From assembly GCA_030429545.1 (NCBI GenBank), contig JAUIFF010000006.1, forward strand, positions 365,165 through 429,164: DNA of 64,000 nt, in the 5' to 3' direction. The position numbers and the translations under genes are program-made. Shown here in pieces: positions 52,501 to 61,376 of the stretch. A model generated the notes under the pieces. It saw nothing but the letters and a program-made list of their open reading frames with translations, was not told the DNA's origin and did no database searches. Source of the stretch: Polyangia bacterium. GTDB taxonomy: Bacteria > Myxococcota_A > Polyangia > Nannocystales > Nannocystaceae. The first letter of the stretch is position 1. The number at the start of each line of letters is the position of its first letter.

Positions 52501-53106
52501 GGTTTCGCCAAACGACCCGACCAAAATGTTTTGCGGCTTGAGGTCGCGGTGGATGATGCGTTGGCTGTGTGCATATGCAATAGCCTCGGCAACAGCGAGC
52601 ACATGGGGCAACAGCGCGAGCCGCTGACCCAGGTTTTTGGCCTTGCGAATGACCCGTGAAAACGGCTTGCCAGACACCAGTTTCATCGAAAAAAACGGGT
52701 CGCCGGAGGGCCAGCAGCCGGCGTCGTAAACCGGGACAATCCCCGGGTGCTGGAGCCGGGCCGTCAACTGGACTTCGCGGACAAATCGCTCGCGACTCTC
52801 GGGTTCGCTTTGGCGGAGCTCCTTGACGGCGACGGTGCGACCTAGGTGGGGCTCGTGGGCACGGACGATCCGGCCAACGCCGCCCTTGGCAAACGTGCCG
52901 AGAAACTCAAAACGCTCGCGTGGTACTTCGGGCAGGTTGTGACCGGGCTGTACCCGCCAGTGGGTCGAGCCAGACGTCGCATAGATCGTGGGATCGAGCG
53001 GGGGAAGATCGTCGGCCGTGGTCGCGGCCTTGCTGGCGAGAATAGTGGCTGAGTGTCCACGGGTGTCGAGCGAGCCTTCGTCGTCTGTTTGTGTGGGCTC
53101 CGCCAT
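49579..53106 (-). CDS. Ser/Thr protein kinase with C-terminal WD40 propeller(s)
   Basis: 1175 aa. Kinase domain ~residues 68-330: Gly loop LGTFAKGGVGRIVRAHE, VAVKELRQ, catalytic HRDLKPQN near 185, metal-binding loop DWGLAKD (Trp replaces Phe of DFG, common in bacterial kinases), PPEQA. A TM helix (APLVSLALLGAMGAVSV, near 380) is followed by a short coiled coil. From ~475 to the end there are about 14 WD40 blades (e.g. TARLWDLKTGS, IRVWDTQTGQS, LRLWSLTTWREP), enough for two propellers, exported to the periplasm. Such proteins are frequent in Myxococcota; partners unknown. Several dispersed palindromes fall inside. Confidence 0.93.
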   Translation of the reverse strand: MAEPTQTDDEGSLDTRGHSATILASKAATTADDLPPLDPTIYATSGSTHWRVQPGHNLPEVPRERFEFLGTFAKGGVGRIVRAHEPHLGRTVAVKELRQSEPESRERFVREVQLTARLQHPGIVPVYDAGCWPSGDPFFSMKLVSGKPFSRVIRKAKNLGQRLALLPHVLAVAEAIAYAHSQRIIHRDLKPQNILVGSFGETVVIDWGLAKDLAAEPTDSSRSLQRDIEPRERNPQPVAVQDSQISEEGLTLTGTVMGTPSYMPPEQAIGVTVDERADVYALGAILYHVLAGQPPYTGESSVDVLTKVTMGPPTPLRRLERKLPHELVTIVQKAMARNPDQRYPTAADFAEDLRRFQTGKIVGAHNYTTLQRLTRFVRRYRAPLVSLALLGAMGAVSVNEIIQERDLAERGRQEAEQARAVANEQRQEARAHADQLTLEQARIAVEGDPSKVLELLSQLSPDFHAWDVARVIAADARAQGLPVVLRGHTATTTYVSFHPTRPTIFTASDDGSIREWNLQTGEELRTLAGHTDEVWVVQASADGRYLLSAGKDRTARLWDLKTGSATIYKGHTSAVFTCLFLPDGNILTIGHDGTFRVWDRQTGKQLASYDYHRPEERIFPLIDITDDGAILLREQEDGNIGILNRHTGQTWSLEVPGIVAFARLNPDGKHVAAATTTGKLYTFSWSPATKTYEPVKLAYDSTVSSMGFADDELMVQDAAGGRLVLLNIKTGAKSQVPLTLEPVSRFAVTKPGPNDERWVATGAGSGVVYLVELRSGQRRALRKFQDSTLSLEFSPDGKKIAATSFDHTVRVWDVQTPSHQLLTTNQHPLVFGRPLADGRVLTGDSSGMVYLHNLTTREIQPQTGHQDPLTAVALDSSGLRRATGDRSGRIITWTDEGRTELTKLHSDHVRGLAYAGDVLVSVGEDGQAIVWPRQGKPRVLTQEKRPLRVLASAPDGRHVAFGGRKRVVTVWDQQADQTRTLEPFDGTISAISFANDGQILGVGTKRHELRVVNLQTGQTVDIDAGGNGVASLCFSHDNQLVFVAGLESTIRVWDTQTGQSVNNLRGHRASVHHIALSPDGDRLVSISADQSLRLWSLTTWREPGEQLLSLRYESRELRGHSQRLLDAAFTPDGRAVLSTSADGTLRLWPDDLPRQPEAFHQWLRNETSQATATSH

Positions 53107-53317
53107 CGATTAACTCGTGTTCCTCCGGATGTTGCACGGGTGTGCGCGGCCGCGATAAACGACCCAAGTATATGGGCTCATCGCAGTCCGCGGGAGCCGG
53201 CAGGGTGTCGGAGGGCTCGGCCAAAACCACTTGTACGTCGATGCCGGATTACTGACACCAGACGACAGGTGCGTGCATTTGCAACACCGGCGGCAAATAC
53301 CGCCGGGAGCTGTGGGT

Positions 53318-55432
53318 TTAGCCGTCGCCCTCGGGGCCAGACAGCAACCGCTCAAATGTGCCTTCGCCGAGCGGATCTCGCTCGATCCGGGAGCGCCCCG
53401 ATTTGGGTGAGTGAAACACCAGCGGGTAGCGCACGCGATAGATCTCGAGGTCGGCCTCGCCAGCGGGAATTTCGAGCGCCCATGCGGCCTCGCCCAAGCA
53501 ATGTAAAAACTCGCCATCGTCGCGGTTGAGTTGGGTTTGCGCCAGCGAAGCATGCATGACTTCGCCTTTGCCAACCTCTACTTCAATCACGACCCGCCCG
53601 GAGAGGAATTGGTTGCGTGCGAGGGCGCGGTTGTAGCAGGCCTGTGCCCGCGGGTAGACCCGGGTACCGAGGTAGTTGCGAAAGATTCGCTCATCTAAAA
53701 ATCCGCGCCGCTGCAATCCGCCACGTCCGGCGTTGATGATCGACAGCATTGCCCGATGATGCTGGTTGCGGCTGTACCACGGGGGCAGCACAAGGCCGTC
53801 TTGGATCGCGTTGGCGAGCTCGGCGACCTGGGTCGTTGCTGCCCACGCAGGTTTGGGGCGGACCTGGGTGTGGAGCTTGGCAGTTGTCGCAACCGTTCGC
53901 CCGCGAGCACGCCCGCGAAGTTGAATCTGCGGCGGACGTCGGCCGCGATAGCTACCCTCGACCACGGTCACACTGCCAGCGACCAAACCGGTCGGGACCG
54001 GGCCAGTGAGGGCGACCGAGCGGGGGACGATTGCCTTGATATCTGAAATTACCGCCGGCGCCGTGAGCAGGGCGCGGATATCGAGATAGTTGCTGGCCAG
54101 CGATTGCAACCTAATTCTGGCCTTTAGGACAGATGCGAGTTTGGCGATCGGGTGGTCGGCGTCGAGGGTGCTGGTTTGCAGCAGCGGTTCGTCCACCAAA
54201 AACAAAATCTCGGGGGCAGCTCGCCGTCCGAGGACCTGATTTAGTTGCTGTTGCACTTTTTTTGGCGCGGTACTCACCGGCATCATGCCATCGGTCAAGA
54301 CAATCACCAGCGGGCGTTTGGCGGCCCGGGACTTGAGCCGAGTGGCCGTGAGACTGAGCGCGGCCGCGATGTTGGTGCCCTGCTGTTGAAAACCCTGGTC
54401 GAGGGCCTGGGCCACGGTTGCGATTTTGTCCTGCTGGCGCAGGGTTGGCCAACGGCGCGGCGGTTCTTCGCCCATCACGGCGGTGGCCGTGCGGGCAAAA
54501 CTGACGACATCAAAGGTGGTGGCCGGGAGTTGCTGGCCGAGTTTTTCGAGTAGCTCAACCGCCGCCCGGTGAAACGCCGGGGCAGTACTGCGGGAGCGGT
54601 CGAGCACAACCACCACGTGGTCGGGCCGCATGGTTTTTGCCACTCCAGGTTGTAGATACATGCGAAATGTACCGCCCTTTTGATCGGGGCTGGCGAGGGT
54701 TTCGAGGTCGGCGTGCAGGGGGCGGCGCGGCTGGGGTTTGCCGGTACGGGCGACATTCCAGGTCACCCGCACCCCGTCGTCCGCCGGCGACTCGAGCATC
54801 GGTTTGCCGGCGTTTGCCTGGCCGTCGACCCAAAACTGCTTGGTGCGAACCACGACCCGCCGGGTTTTGGCGAGACCGAGTGATTTGTCGCCACGCCCGG
54901 GGAGGGCGAGTTCCCAATGGGTCCCGCGGATCTCGGGTGCAACTTTGAGTGAGAGTTCGACCTGGGTGGTGCTACCGGGGTCGAGGGCAAAGCCAACAAG
55001 CTGCGCACCGGGTAAATCCCCGGGTAACTTCGGTGCGAGGTAGTGGGCAAAAAACGTTCCGGGACGGCGTCGACCATGACGCCCAGCCGCACGTTTTGTG
55101 GTTTTGCCGAGTGTCCAGTTGCCGTTGCGAGCAACCCGGAGCCCCTCGATCACCGAGCCGCGGGGCAGGGCCATGTTGAGCACCACATCCTGGGGACGCA
55201 GGCTGTCGTTTTTGAGAGCAACCCGGACGCGGACATCGGCCCGATAGCCATCCTGGCCGTCGACGATCACCTCGTACGAAAGCTCGGAGATCGGGGTGTG
55301 CCCGCGATCTGGATTGACGCCGGTGTCGAACAGCAACATGTCAGCCGACGCCGGCCCAGCGACAACAAGCGCGAGGAGGCCGGCGAGCAGCCCCATGCGT
55401 CGACCGTGTCGCCGCGACTTGAAACGAATCAC
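53318..55432 (-). CDS. Secreted VIT/vWA-domain protein with AgmX/PglI-like C-terminus
   Basis: 704 aa from the GTG at 55432 (GGAGA upstream), with a signal peptide (LLAGLLALVVAGPASA). Residues ~25-190 resemble a VIT-type beta domain (NDSLRPQDVVLNMALPRGSVIEGL). A von Willebrand A domain follows (DHVVVVLDRSRSTAPAF with a DRSRS MIDAS-like motif; VIVLTDGMMPVS). The C-terminal ~95 residues (RAQACYNRALARNQFLSGRVVIEVEVGKGEV) match the AgmX/PglI/TonB-C type found in myxobacterial periplasmic proteins. The MIDAS lacks the classic DxSxS spacing only slightly (D-R-S-R-S is canonical). Role unknown. Confidence 0.85.
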   Translation of the reverse strand: MIRFKSRRHGRRMGLLAGLLALVVAGPASADMLLFDTGVNPDRGHTPISELSYEVIVDGQDGYRADVRVRVALKNDSLRPQDVVLNMALPRGSVIEGLRVARNGNWTLGKTTKRAAGRHGRRRPGTFFAHYLAPKLPGDLPGAQLVGFALDPGSTTQVELSLKVAPEIRGTHWELALPGRGDKSLGLAKTRRVVVRTKQFWVDGQANAGKPMLESPADDGVRVTWNVARTGKPQPRRPLHADLETLASPDQKGGTFRMYLQPGVAKTMRPDHVVVVLDRSRSTAPAFHRAAVELLEKLGQQLPATTFDVVSFARTATAVMGEEPPRRWPTLRQQDKIATVAQALDQGFQQQGTNIAAALSLTATRLKSRAAKRPLVIVLTDGMMPVSTAPKKVQQQLNQVLGRRAAPEILFLVDEPLLQTSTLDADHPIAKLASVLKARIRLQSLASNYLDIRALLTAPAVISDIKAIVPRSVALTGPVPTGLVAGSVTVVEGSYRGRRPPQIQLRGRARGRTVATTAKLHTQVRPKPAWAATTQVAELANAIQDGLVLPPWYSRNQHHRAMLSIINAGRGGLQRRGFLDERIFRNYLGTRVYPRAQACYNRALARNQFLSGRVVIEVEVGKGEVMHASLAQTQLNRDDGEFLHCLGEAAWALEIPAGEADLEIYRVRYPLVFHSPKSGRSRIERDPLGEGTFERLLSGPEGDG

Positions 55433-55590
55433 ACCATCTCCAATTTCGGCATCCGGCTGCCAGACGCTAGCGTACCCCAAAAACCCTGGGCTGCACCTGT
55501 CGGTCTGTGATCGCCAAACAACGCCCGAGTGTTACAGACGGTTCATTTTGCCCGGGTATATCGCCGGCGACGGGCTGATGCGGGAGCTGG

Positions 55591-55648
55591 CCAGTGCAAT
55601 TGCCAGTCCAGTTGCCAGTCCAGTTGCCAGTCCAGTTGCCCAGTTCAG
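55591..55648. repeat. 12-bp tandem repeat (CCAGTTGCCAGT)
   Basis: About four copies of a 12-bp unit, themselves half-repeats of TGCCAGTCCAGT, end at the 3' end of the DedA-like gene. It is in the 164-bp spacer after the vWA gene. Short and possibly polymorphic. Confidence 0.7.
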
Positions 55649-56277
55649 CTGCCACTGACCGCGAGGCCAACTTCAACGAGCCACAACATCGCCGTCACCC
55701 GCATGGTTCGCAGTGGCAGTGAAATCAGCAGACATTGCACATAGGTCAGCTTGCTGGTGCCGGCAGCCCAAGTTGCCAGGGAGTAGGGCAGCGGCGTACA
55801 GGCTGCAACCGCGAGCCCGGTCGCGCCGTAGCGCTCGATCAGAGCATGCATCGCCGCCCCTTGGCCGGTGGTGAGTTTCTTTCGAAACCATGTGGTGCGG
55901 GCGAGGCGGCGACCAATCGTGAAGCCGGTAAGGCCACCGAGCACACTCCCGGCCGAACTCCAGGCAACAACCTCCCAAAACCCGATACCGCCGGCGAGCC
56001 CGAGGGCACTAAAGGCATCGTTGGGGAGCGGAACCGTAAAGGCGTCGGGCAGGTAAAAGCCGATCGCAACACCGAGCCCACCCAAACTGCCGACAAAGTA
56101 CTCCGCCGCGGAGATCAGTGGTTCGCGAAAGAAGTAGCCCAACGCCGCGAACACAGCGGTGAAGAGGATCATGCCGCCGACCATGAGCAGGGCGATTCGC
56201 CGCGGGTCAATCGGTTTGTCCCCCGAAGCTCCGCGCGCGTGCTCGTTGGACGTTGGAGCTTCGTCGGCTGCAGTCAC
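55645..56277 (-). CDS. DedA/VTT-domain membrane protein
   Basis: 210 aa from a GTG at 56277. Four or five hydrophobic helices; the middle part (FYLPDAFTVPLPNDAFSALGLAGGIGFWEVVAWSSAGSVLGGLTGFTIGRRLART) has the VTT/DedA pattern with the re-entrant proline-rich loop and G(x)3G(x)6GR. DedA proteins help move undecaprenyl phosphate or phosphatidylethanolamine across the membrane. The N-terminal 25 residues are a charged cytoplasmic tail. Confidence 0.82.
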   Translation of the reverse strand: MTAADEAPTSNEHARGASGDKPIDPRRIALLMVGGMILFTAVFAALGYFFREPLISAAEYFVGSLGGLGVAIGFYLPDAFTVPLPNDAFSALGLAGGIGFWEVVAWSSAGSVLGGLTGFTIGRRLARTTWFRKKLTTGQGAAMHALIERYGATGLAVAACTPLPYSLATWAAGTSKLTYVQCLLISLPLRTMRVTAMLWLVEVGLAVSGS

Positions 56278-56359
56278 GCTGGTTGGTTACCACAAACCCG
56301 AGTCGCCGTCGGGGCTGTAGCGAGCTTCGCGTCGCGATTCCCATCCGGTCACAGCCGGG

Positions 56360-57810
56360 GTGCTCGCAAATCTCGGTTATTCTTCGCCGACGTGCGTGCT
56401 GCGAGCGAGCAACCGGCAAAGCTCAGCCTGTGGGGGACGATTGGTCGAACCACACTCTTCGGTTGTGCGGCCGAGCACCCGGCGCAGAGCCCGGTTGCTG
56501 TCGTCGATGTTGCTGGTCGCCACCCTCATGATTGTCCCCGGGGCGATTGCCAACCAGCACGGGCTCGACCTGTTGATGTGGAGCTTGGGAGGGGTGAGTT
56601 TTTCCCTCTCCCTCGTCAGCCGGACCCGGTTCGGCAGCTGGAGCGCGGTCGGGTTTGTCTACGCCTACGCGGCACTCGCGTTTTTCGTCACGTTCGCCAT
56701 CGATAGTCCGAGCACAGACCTGATGACAACGATCTTTGCCTGGCACCTGCTCGCGCTCGTGTTGGCCCAGATCTTTCTCCGGTTCCGGGGCCTGTTGTGG
56801 GTGTTCGGCCTGAGCATTGCCGGGATCCTGTTGCTCCCACTGTTCCACCCGACGGTCGGCATGATCGGCGTGATGGGAGCTTTTGGCCTGGTGCTCACAG
56901 TCGGCAGCCTGTTGCTGGTCTTTCAGCGTCACCGCGACGGGCTCGAGCGAGACCACCTAGGCGAGCTACGAGCTGCCAAACGCGAGGTCGATTCGGTCAA
57001 CACCGAGTTGGTCGAGGAGGTCGAGGTTCGGCAGGCAGCCCAGACCGCAGCCGAGGCCGCCAACCGGGCAAAGTCAGCTTTTTTAGCCAACATGAGCCAC
57101 GAGTTTCGCACGCCGCTCAACGCCATCATCGGTTACACCGAACTGGTCGTCGAGGAGCTCGAGGCGACACAAGGGGCAGCCGCCAGCGAGTACACCGGCG
57201 ACCTCAAAAGCGTACTCGCAGCCTCAGAGCACCTGCTCAGGCTGATAAGCGACATCCTCGATCTGTCCAAGGTCGAAGCCGGCAAGATGCCACTGGTGCC
57301 CGAGAAGCTCGACCTCAAGGACATACTGGCATATACACATTCTGTGGTCGGATCCCTCGCCCTGCGTGGGGGGAACCGGTTCATATCGTCGGCGGACAAT
57401 CACTAGAGCTCTACCAAGATGGGACCCGGCTGCAGCAAACCCTCTTCAATCTTCTGAGCAACGCCTGCAAATTTACCGAAAACGGCGACGTCACCCTGGA
57501 GGTGACCATCGACGATACCGGCGAAACAACCTGGATCGTGTTCGCGATTTCCGATACCGGGATCGGGATGAGTGAAGAGCACCTACAACGCGTGTTCGCC
57601 CCCTTCGCCCAGGCCGACGACAAAACAACCCGACGCTACGGCGGCACCGGCCTCGGGCTGAGCCTGACCCAAAAGCTATGTGCCATGATGGGCGGTACCC
57701 TGAGCGTGAGCAGTGAACTCGGCAAGGGCTCAACCTTCACGATGCGGTTGCCCCAAGACGTCCGAGAGGTCGTGCTTGCAGTAGCCCTCGATCGGAGTCG
57801 TGATAGGTGA
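56360..57810 (+). pseudogene. Membrane sensor histidine kinase, frameshifted at a G6 run
   Basis: The first part (from 56360, true start uncertain) has six TM helices, a coiled coil, and the H box ANMSHEFRTPLNAIIGYTELV. This frame stops at 57406 after ...SLALRGGNRFISSADNH. Another frame carries the natural continuation from about 57370: EPVHIVGGQSLELYQDGTRLQQTLF, N box NLLSNACKFTENGD, G1 DTGIGM, F box FAPFAQAD, G2 GGTGLGLSL, ending at 57810. A one-base indel in GGGGGG at 57368-57373 explains the break. Either a true frameshift, phase-variable slippage or sequencing error. No receiver domain or response regulator is adjacent. Confidence 0.8.
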
Positions 57811-57843
57811 GCGCGCGGTGACTCGCGGGCGGGCGCGCGGGTC

Positions 57844-57927
57844 TTTTTGCCCGTGAGACCGGCCCTGAGCGGCTAGCAGTAGGTCCACTACAGCGTCGCC
57901 GCCCAGGACTCGGTTCACGGGCAAAAA
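57844..57927. repeat. Compound hairpin repeat, second locus
   Basis: Outer arms TTTTTGCCCGTGA (57844-57856) and TCACGGGCAAAAA (57915-57927) are perfectly complementary. Inner arms CCTGAGCGGC (57864-57873) and GCCGCCCAGG (57898-57907) pair with one mismatch, around GCAGTAGGTCCACTACAGC. The core is nearly identical to the 16-kb array, while the outer arms are different but still pair. It is followed by CCACCGCGAACCTTAG, matching the CACCGCGAATCGTAG boundary of the first array. Two 3' half-units recur at 58129-58190 and 58272-58334. Confidence 0.8.
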
Positions 57928-57945
57928 TCCACCGCGAACCTTAGG

Positions 57946-58370
57946 CGTGGTGGCGTGGTGGCGTGGTGGCGTGGTGGCGTGGTGGCGTGGTGGCGTGGTG
58001 GCGTGGTGGCGTGGTGGCGTGGTGGCGTGGTGGCGTGGTGGCGTGGTGGCGTGGTGGCGTGGTGGCGTGGTGGCGTTGTGGCGTTGTGGCGTTGTGACGT
58101 TGTGGCGTTGTGGCGTGGTGGCGTGGTGGCTCCACTACAGCGTCGCCACTCAGGACTCGGTTCACGGGCAAAAATCCACCGCGAACCTTGGGGTGGCGGT
58201 GGCGCGGTGGCGTGGTGGCGTGGTGGCGTGGTGGCGTGGTGGCGTGGTGGCGTGGTGGCGTTGTGGCGTGGTGGCTCCACTACAGCGTCGCCACTCAGGA
58301 CTCGGTTCACGGGCAAAGATCCACCGCGAACCTTGGGGTGGCGGTGGCGCGGTGGCGTGGTGGCGTGGTG
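57946..58370. repeat. 9-bp satellite GGCGTGGTG
   Basis: Long runs of GGCGTGGTG (about 57946-58128, 58205-58277 and 58350-58370) with a GTT variant (GGCGTTGTG) toward the 3' side of each run, interrupted by the half-units of the hairpin repeat. The frames this creates (WWRGGVVA repeats and their antisense) have no start signals and are not genes. The interval up to 58544 holds nothing else. Confidence 0.85.
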
Positions 58371-58544
58371 GGGTTGTTCCACCCTAGCAACTTCGCCTGC
58401 TAGGACTCCAAAAGTACGGCCCGAAATCTATATGTTTATTGGGACATGTACTTTGAGTGGCCACGCGAGTTTGGCTGAACACTTGTGAAAGTTAGCGCGT
58501 GTAATTTTGGCTTGATCGACCTTGGTGGCTGGTACGTTCGATCC

Positions 58545-58901
58545 ATGGCGAACAAGGTTGAACTTCCAGATAAAGTGCAGGTGCTTGTCGACAACGCCCT
58601 GTCTGCGGTGGGGCATACGTCTCGGGGAGTGCGGCGGGCAGTTGTTGCTCGTGCGGCTGCTTTTGCCGGTGGACCCGATGCCGACGAGGCCGACGTTCCC
58701 GAGGTGTTTCGCAGTTTTGTCGAGAAGGTTGCTCGACATGCCTACAAAACCACCGATGAGGATTTTGTTGAGCTCAAACGTGCCGGGCATTGCGAGGACG
58801 AAGTTTTTGAAGTCACGGTGCTGACGGCAATTGGTGCGAGCTTGGCGAGGTTTCAACGCGGACTCGACTTGCTGGCCGAGGAGGACCCATCATGCGCTTG
58901 A
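58545..58901 (+). CDS. AhpD/CMD-like helical companion protein lacking the CxxC motif
   Basis: 118-aa all-helical protein. FRSFVEKVARHAYKTTDEDFVELKRAGHCEDEVFEVTVLTAIGASLARFQRGLDLL follows the pattern of the second helical half of carboxymuconolactone-decarboxylase/AhpD-related proteins (T-D-E-D-x(3)-L-K-x-A-G-x-x-E-D-x-x-F-E-x-T), but without the CxxC site. It overlaps the next gene, which has the redox motif, by 10 bp, so the two products probably work together in peroxide or redox metabolism. Confidence 0.72.
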   Translation: MANKVELPDKVQVLVDNALSAVGHTSRGVRRAVVARAAAFAGGPDADEADVPEVFRSFVEKVARHAYKTTDEDFVELKRAGHCEDEVFEVTVLTAIGASLARFQRGLDLLAEEDPSCA

Positions 58902-59488
58902 ACATTCTCGAACACGGGCATAACCGCAAACAGAAGTTTCTTTTGTGGCTGTGTCGGTTGTACTTGGAAACCGTGCCCGGGCCGATCTTAACGATGACCT
59001 ATCGTCCGGCGTTTTTTGGTCGAATGATGGCTGCCTGCTTGCATGAGGCGATGCGCAAGTCATCGCACTTTTCGGCGTCCCAGTGCGAACTCATGAGTGC
59101 GTTCGTTGCGTCGGAAAACAGGTGTAAGTACTGACTGGTTCACCACACCGCAGTTGCGGTGTACGGCATGGACCAAACACTTGCGCAGGCAGTGCTCGAG
59201 GACTATCAAACTGCGCCGATTTCCCCCCAGCTGCGTGCGCTCCTCGGGTTCCTCAAAAAGCAAACCCACGCACCCGAGTCGATTGAGCGGGCAGACATTC
59301 GCGGTTTGCGGGCCGCGGGGGTGAGCGACGGGGCGATTCGTGATGCGCTCTACATCGCGTTTTGCTTCAATGTCATTACGCGGCTTGCAGATGCGTTTGA
59401 CTATCCGCTGGCGAGTCGGAAAAACCAACTGCGAACGGCGCGATACCTTCGCTATATGGGCTATTGGACCGCGTCATTGCCCGAGTGA
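58892..59488 (+). CDS. AhpD-like (CMD family) predicted selenoprotein with CxxU motif
   Basis: Read through the in-frame TGA at 59132-59134, the frame gives one coherent 198-aa protein: upstream SASQCELMSAFVASENRCKY, then Sec81, then LVHHTAVAVYGMDQTL. This rebuilds the AhpD-family active site C-x-x-C-x-x-x-H as C78-K-Y-U81-L-V-H-H85. The downstream part (RADIRGLRAAGVSDGAIRDALYIAFCFNVITRLADAF) is the normal remainder of the family. A perfect hairpin lies 11 nt after the UGA. Start ATG 58892 follows GAGGAGG. AhpD-like proteins with CxxU are a known selenoprotein type. Cytoplasmic peroxidase or thiol-redox role. The alternative, two truncated genes, leaves half an active site on each. Confidence 0.85.
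59145..59162 (+). promoter_or_regulatory. Candidate bacterial SECIS hairpin
   Basis: ACACCGC (59145-59151), loop AGTT, GCGGTGT (59156-59162): a perfect 7-bp stem starting 11 nt downstream of the UGA at 59132-59134. The loop guanine (59153) is 19 nt from the UGA, within the distance known for bacterial SECIS elements recognised by SelB. Confidence 0.7.
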
Positions 59489-59525
59489 ACCAAGTTGTCA
59501 TCCGGTATTGTTGTTTATACATGTA

Positions 59526-59593
59526 CAATGATGCTGGGATGTCGTCTGGCCGACGCGGACAACTGGTAATCAGCGGTTCGCCCAGTATCATTG
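59526..59593. promoter_or_regulatory. Inverted repeat in the spacer between convergent genes
   Basis: CAATGATGCTGGG (59526-59538) and CCCAGTATCATTG (59581-59593) pair with one mismatch across a 42-nt loop. Each arm is bordered on the outside by TGTTTATACA (59512-59521 and, overlapping, 59592-59601). No T-run; function unclear. The spacer otherwise holds no gene. Confidence 0.5.
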
Positions 59594-59602
59594 TTTATAC
59601 AA

Positions 59603-60223
59603 CTAAATGGGAACGTCGCCCTGGCCGACACGGACAACTTCGACCTCGTCGTTCATCAGTCGCAGGACTGTTGAGGGGTCGGGCCACAGGGGGCCAGAGT
59701 CGACAACCACGGCGATCTCGCGGGCGTACATGCGTTCGAGCTCCTCGGGTTCTTGAAGTCCGTAGTCTTCGACTTCGGCGTCGAGGCTGGTGACCGAACC
59801 TGTGAGCAGGGGCTCGCCTAGGTCGTCGAGCAACATCTGGCAAAGTGGGTGGTCGGGGATTCGCAGGCCAACTTCGCGGTGTCGGTTGTGCATGGCTCTT
59901 GGGACATTGTCGGTGGCCCGGATGACAATGGTGTAGGGACCGGGGAGGATCCTGCGGATCAGGCGAAAGTTGCTGTTACCGACACAGCCAAACTTGCCGA
60001 GTTGGGAGATGTCGCGGACCAACATCGTCAGGGGTTTGCGGTCGCGCTCGCGGATCTTTTTGAGGCGTCGCAGCTGTGAGATGCCCTTGGCACTCGACAG
60101 GGCACAGCCAAATGCGTATCCGGTGTCGGTCGGATAGATGATGACTTCACCCTTGTGGAGGGCCTTGAGCGCCTCCTCCAACTTGCGCGGCGCGGGGCGA
60201 TAGGCGTCGACGTGGATGCGCAT
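59603..60223 (-). CDS. Sua5/YciO/YrdC family (threonylcarbamoyl-AMP synthase-like) protein
   Basis: 206 aa. KGEVIIYPTDTGYAFGC matches the YrdC-fold P-T-D-T-x-Y-G/A motif, followed by IRERDRKPLTMLV, LPGPYTIVIRATDNVP, VGLRIPDHPLC and EPLLTGSVTSLD. These bind ATP, threonine and tRNA in making N6-threonylcarbamoyl-adenosine at position 37 of tRNA. The KIRER-x-KPLT signature and length place it with the YciO branch, whose role in t6A synthesis is less certain than YrdC's. It lies next to, and in the same direction as, the aldolase gene. Confidence 0.9.
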   Translation of the reverse strand: MRIHVDAYRPAPRKLEEALKALHKGEVIIYPTDTGYAFGCALSSAKGISQLRRLKKIRERDRKPLTMLVRDISQLGKFGCVGNSNFRLIRRILPGPYTIVIRATDNVPRAMHNRHREVGLRIPDHPLCQMLLDDLGEPLLTGSVTSLDAEVEDYGLQEPEELERMYAREIAVVVDSGPLWPDPSTVLRLMNDEVEVVRVGQGDVPI

Positions 60224-60241
60224 AGCGAGCAGCCGTGGGTG

Positions 60242-61285
<1,044 letters not shown>

Positions 61286-61376
61286 GGCGCGCATGAACTA
61301 CCACGGCGCTACGGTTTTTGCTCGCGCGGGCCGTGACTTCGAAGTAACAGCCCACGTCACCAAACGCTGGCGACGC

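Noticed and set aside
57947..58488. Open frames encoding WWRGGVVA-type repeats
   Set aside because: They arise from the 9-bp satellite read in any frame, with no start signals.
58428..58856. 142-codon minus-strand frame with a KFNL/RHGSN reading
   Set aside because: It is antisense to the AhpD-like companion gene, which has proper family features and is coupled to the next gene.
59168..59488. Separate gene starting at ATG 59168
   Set aside because: It lacks a ribosome binding site and begins in the middle of the AhpD domain; read-through at the UGA gives the complete family protein.
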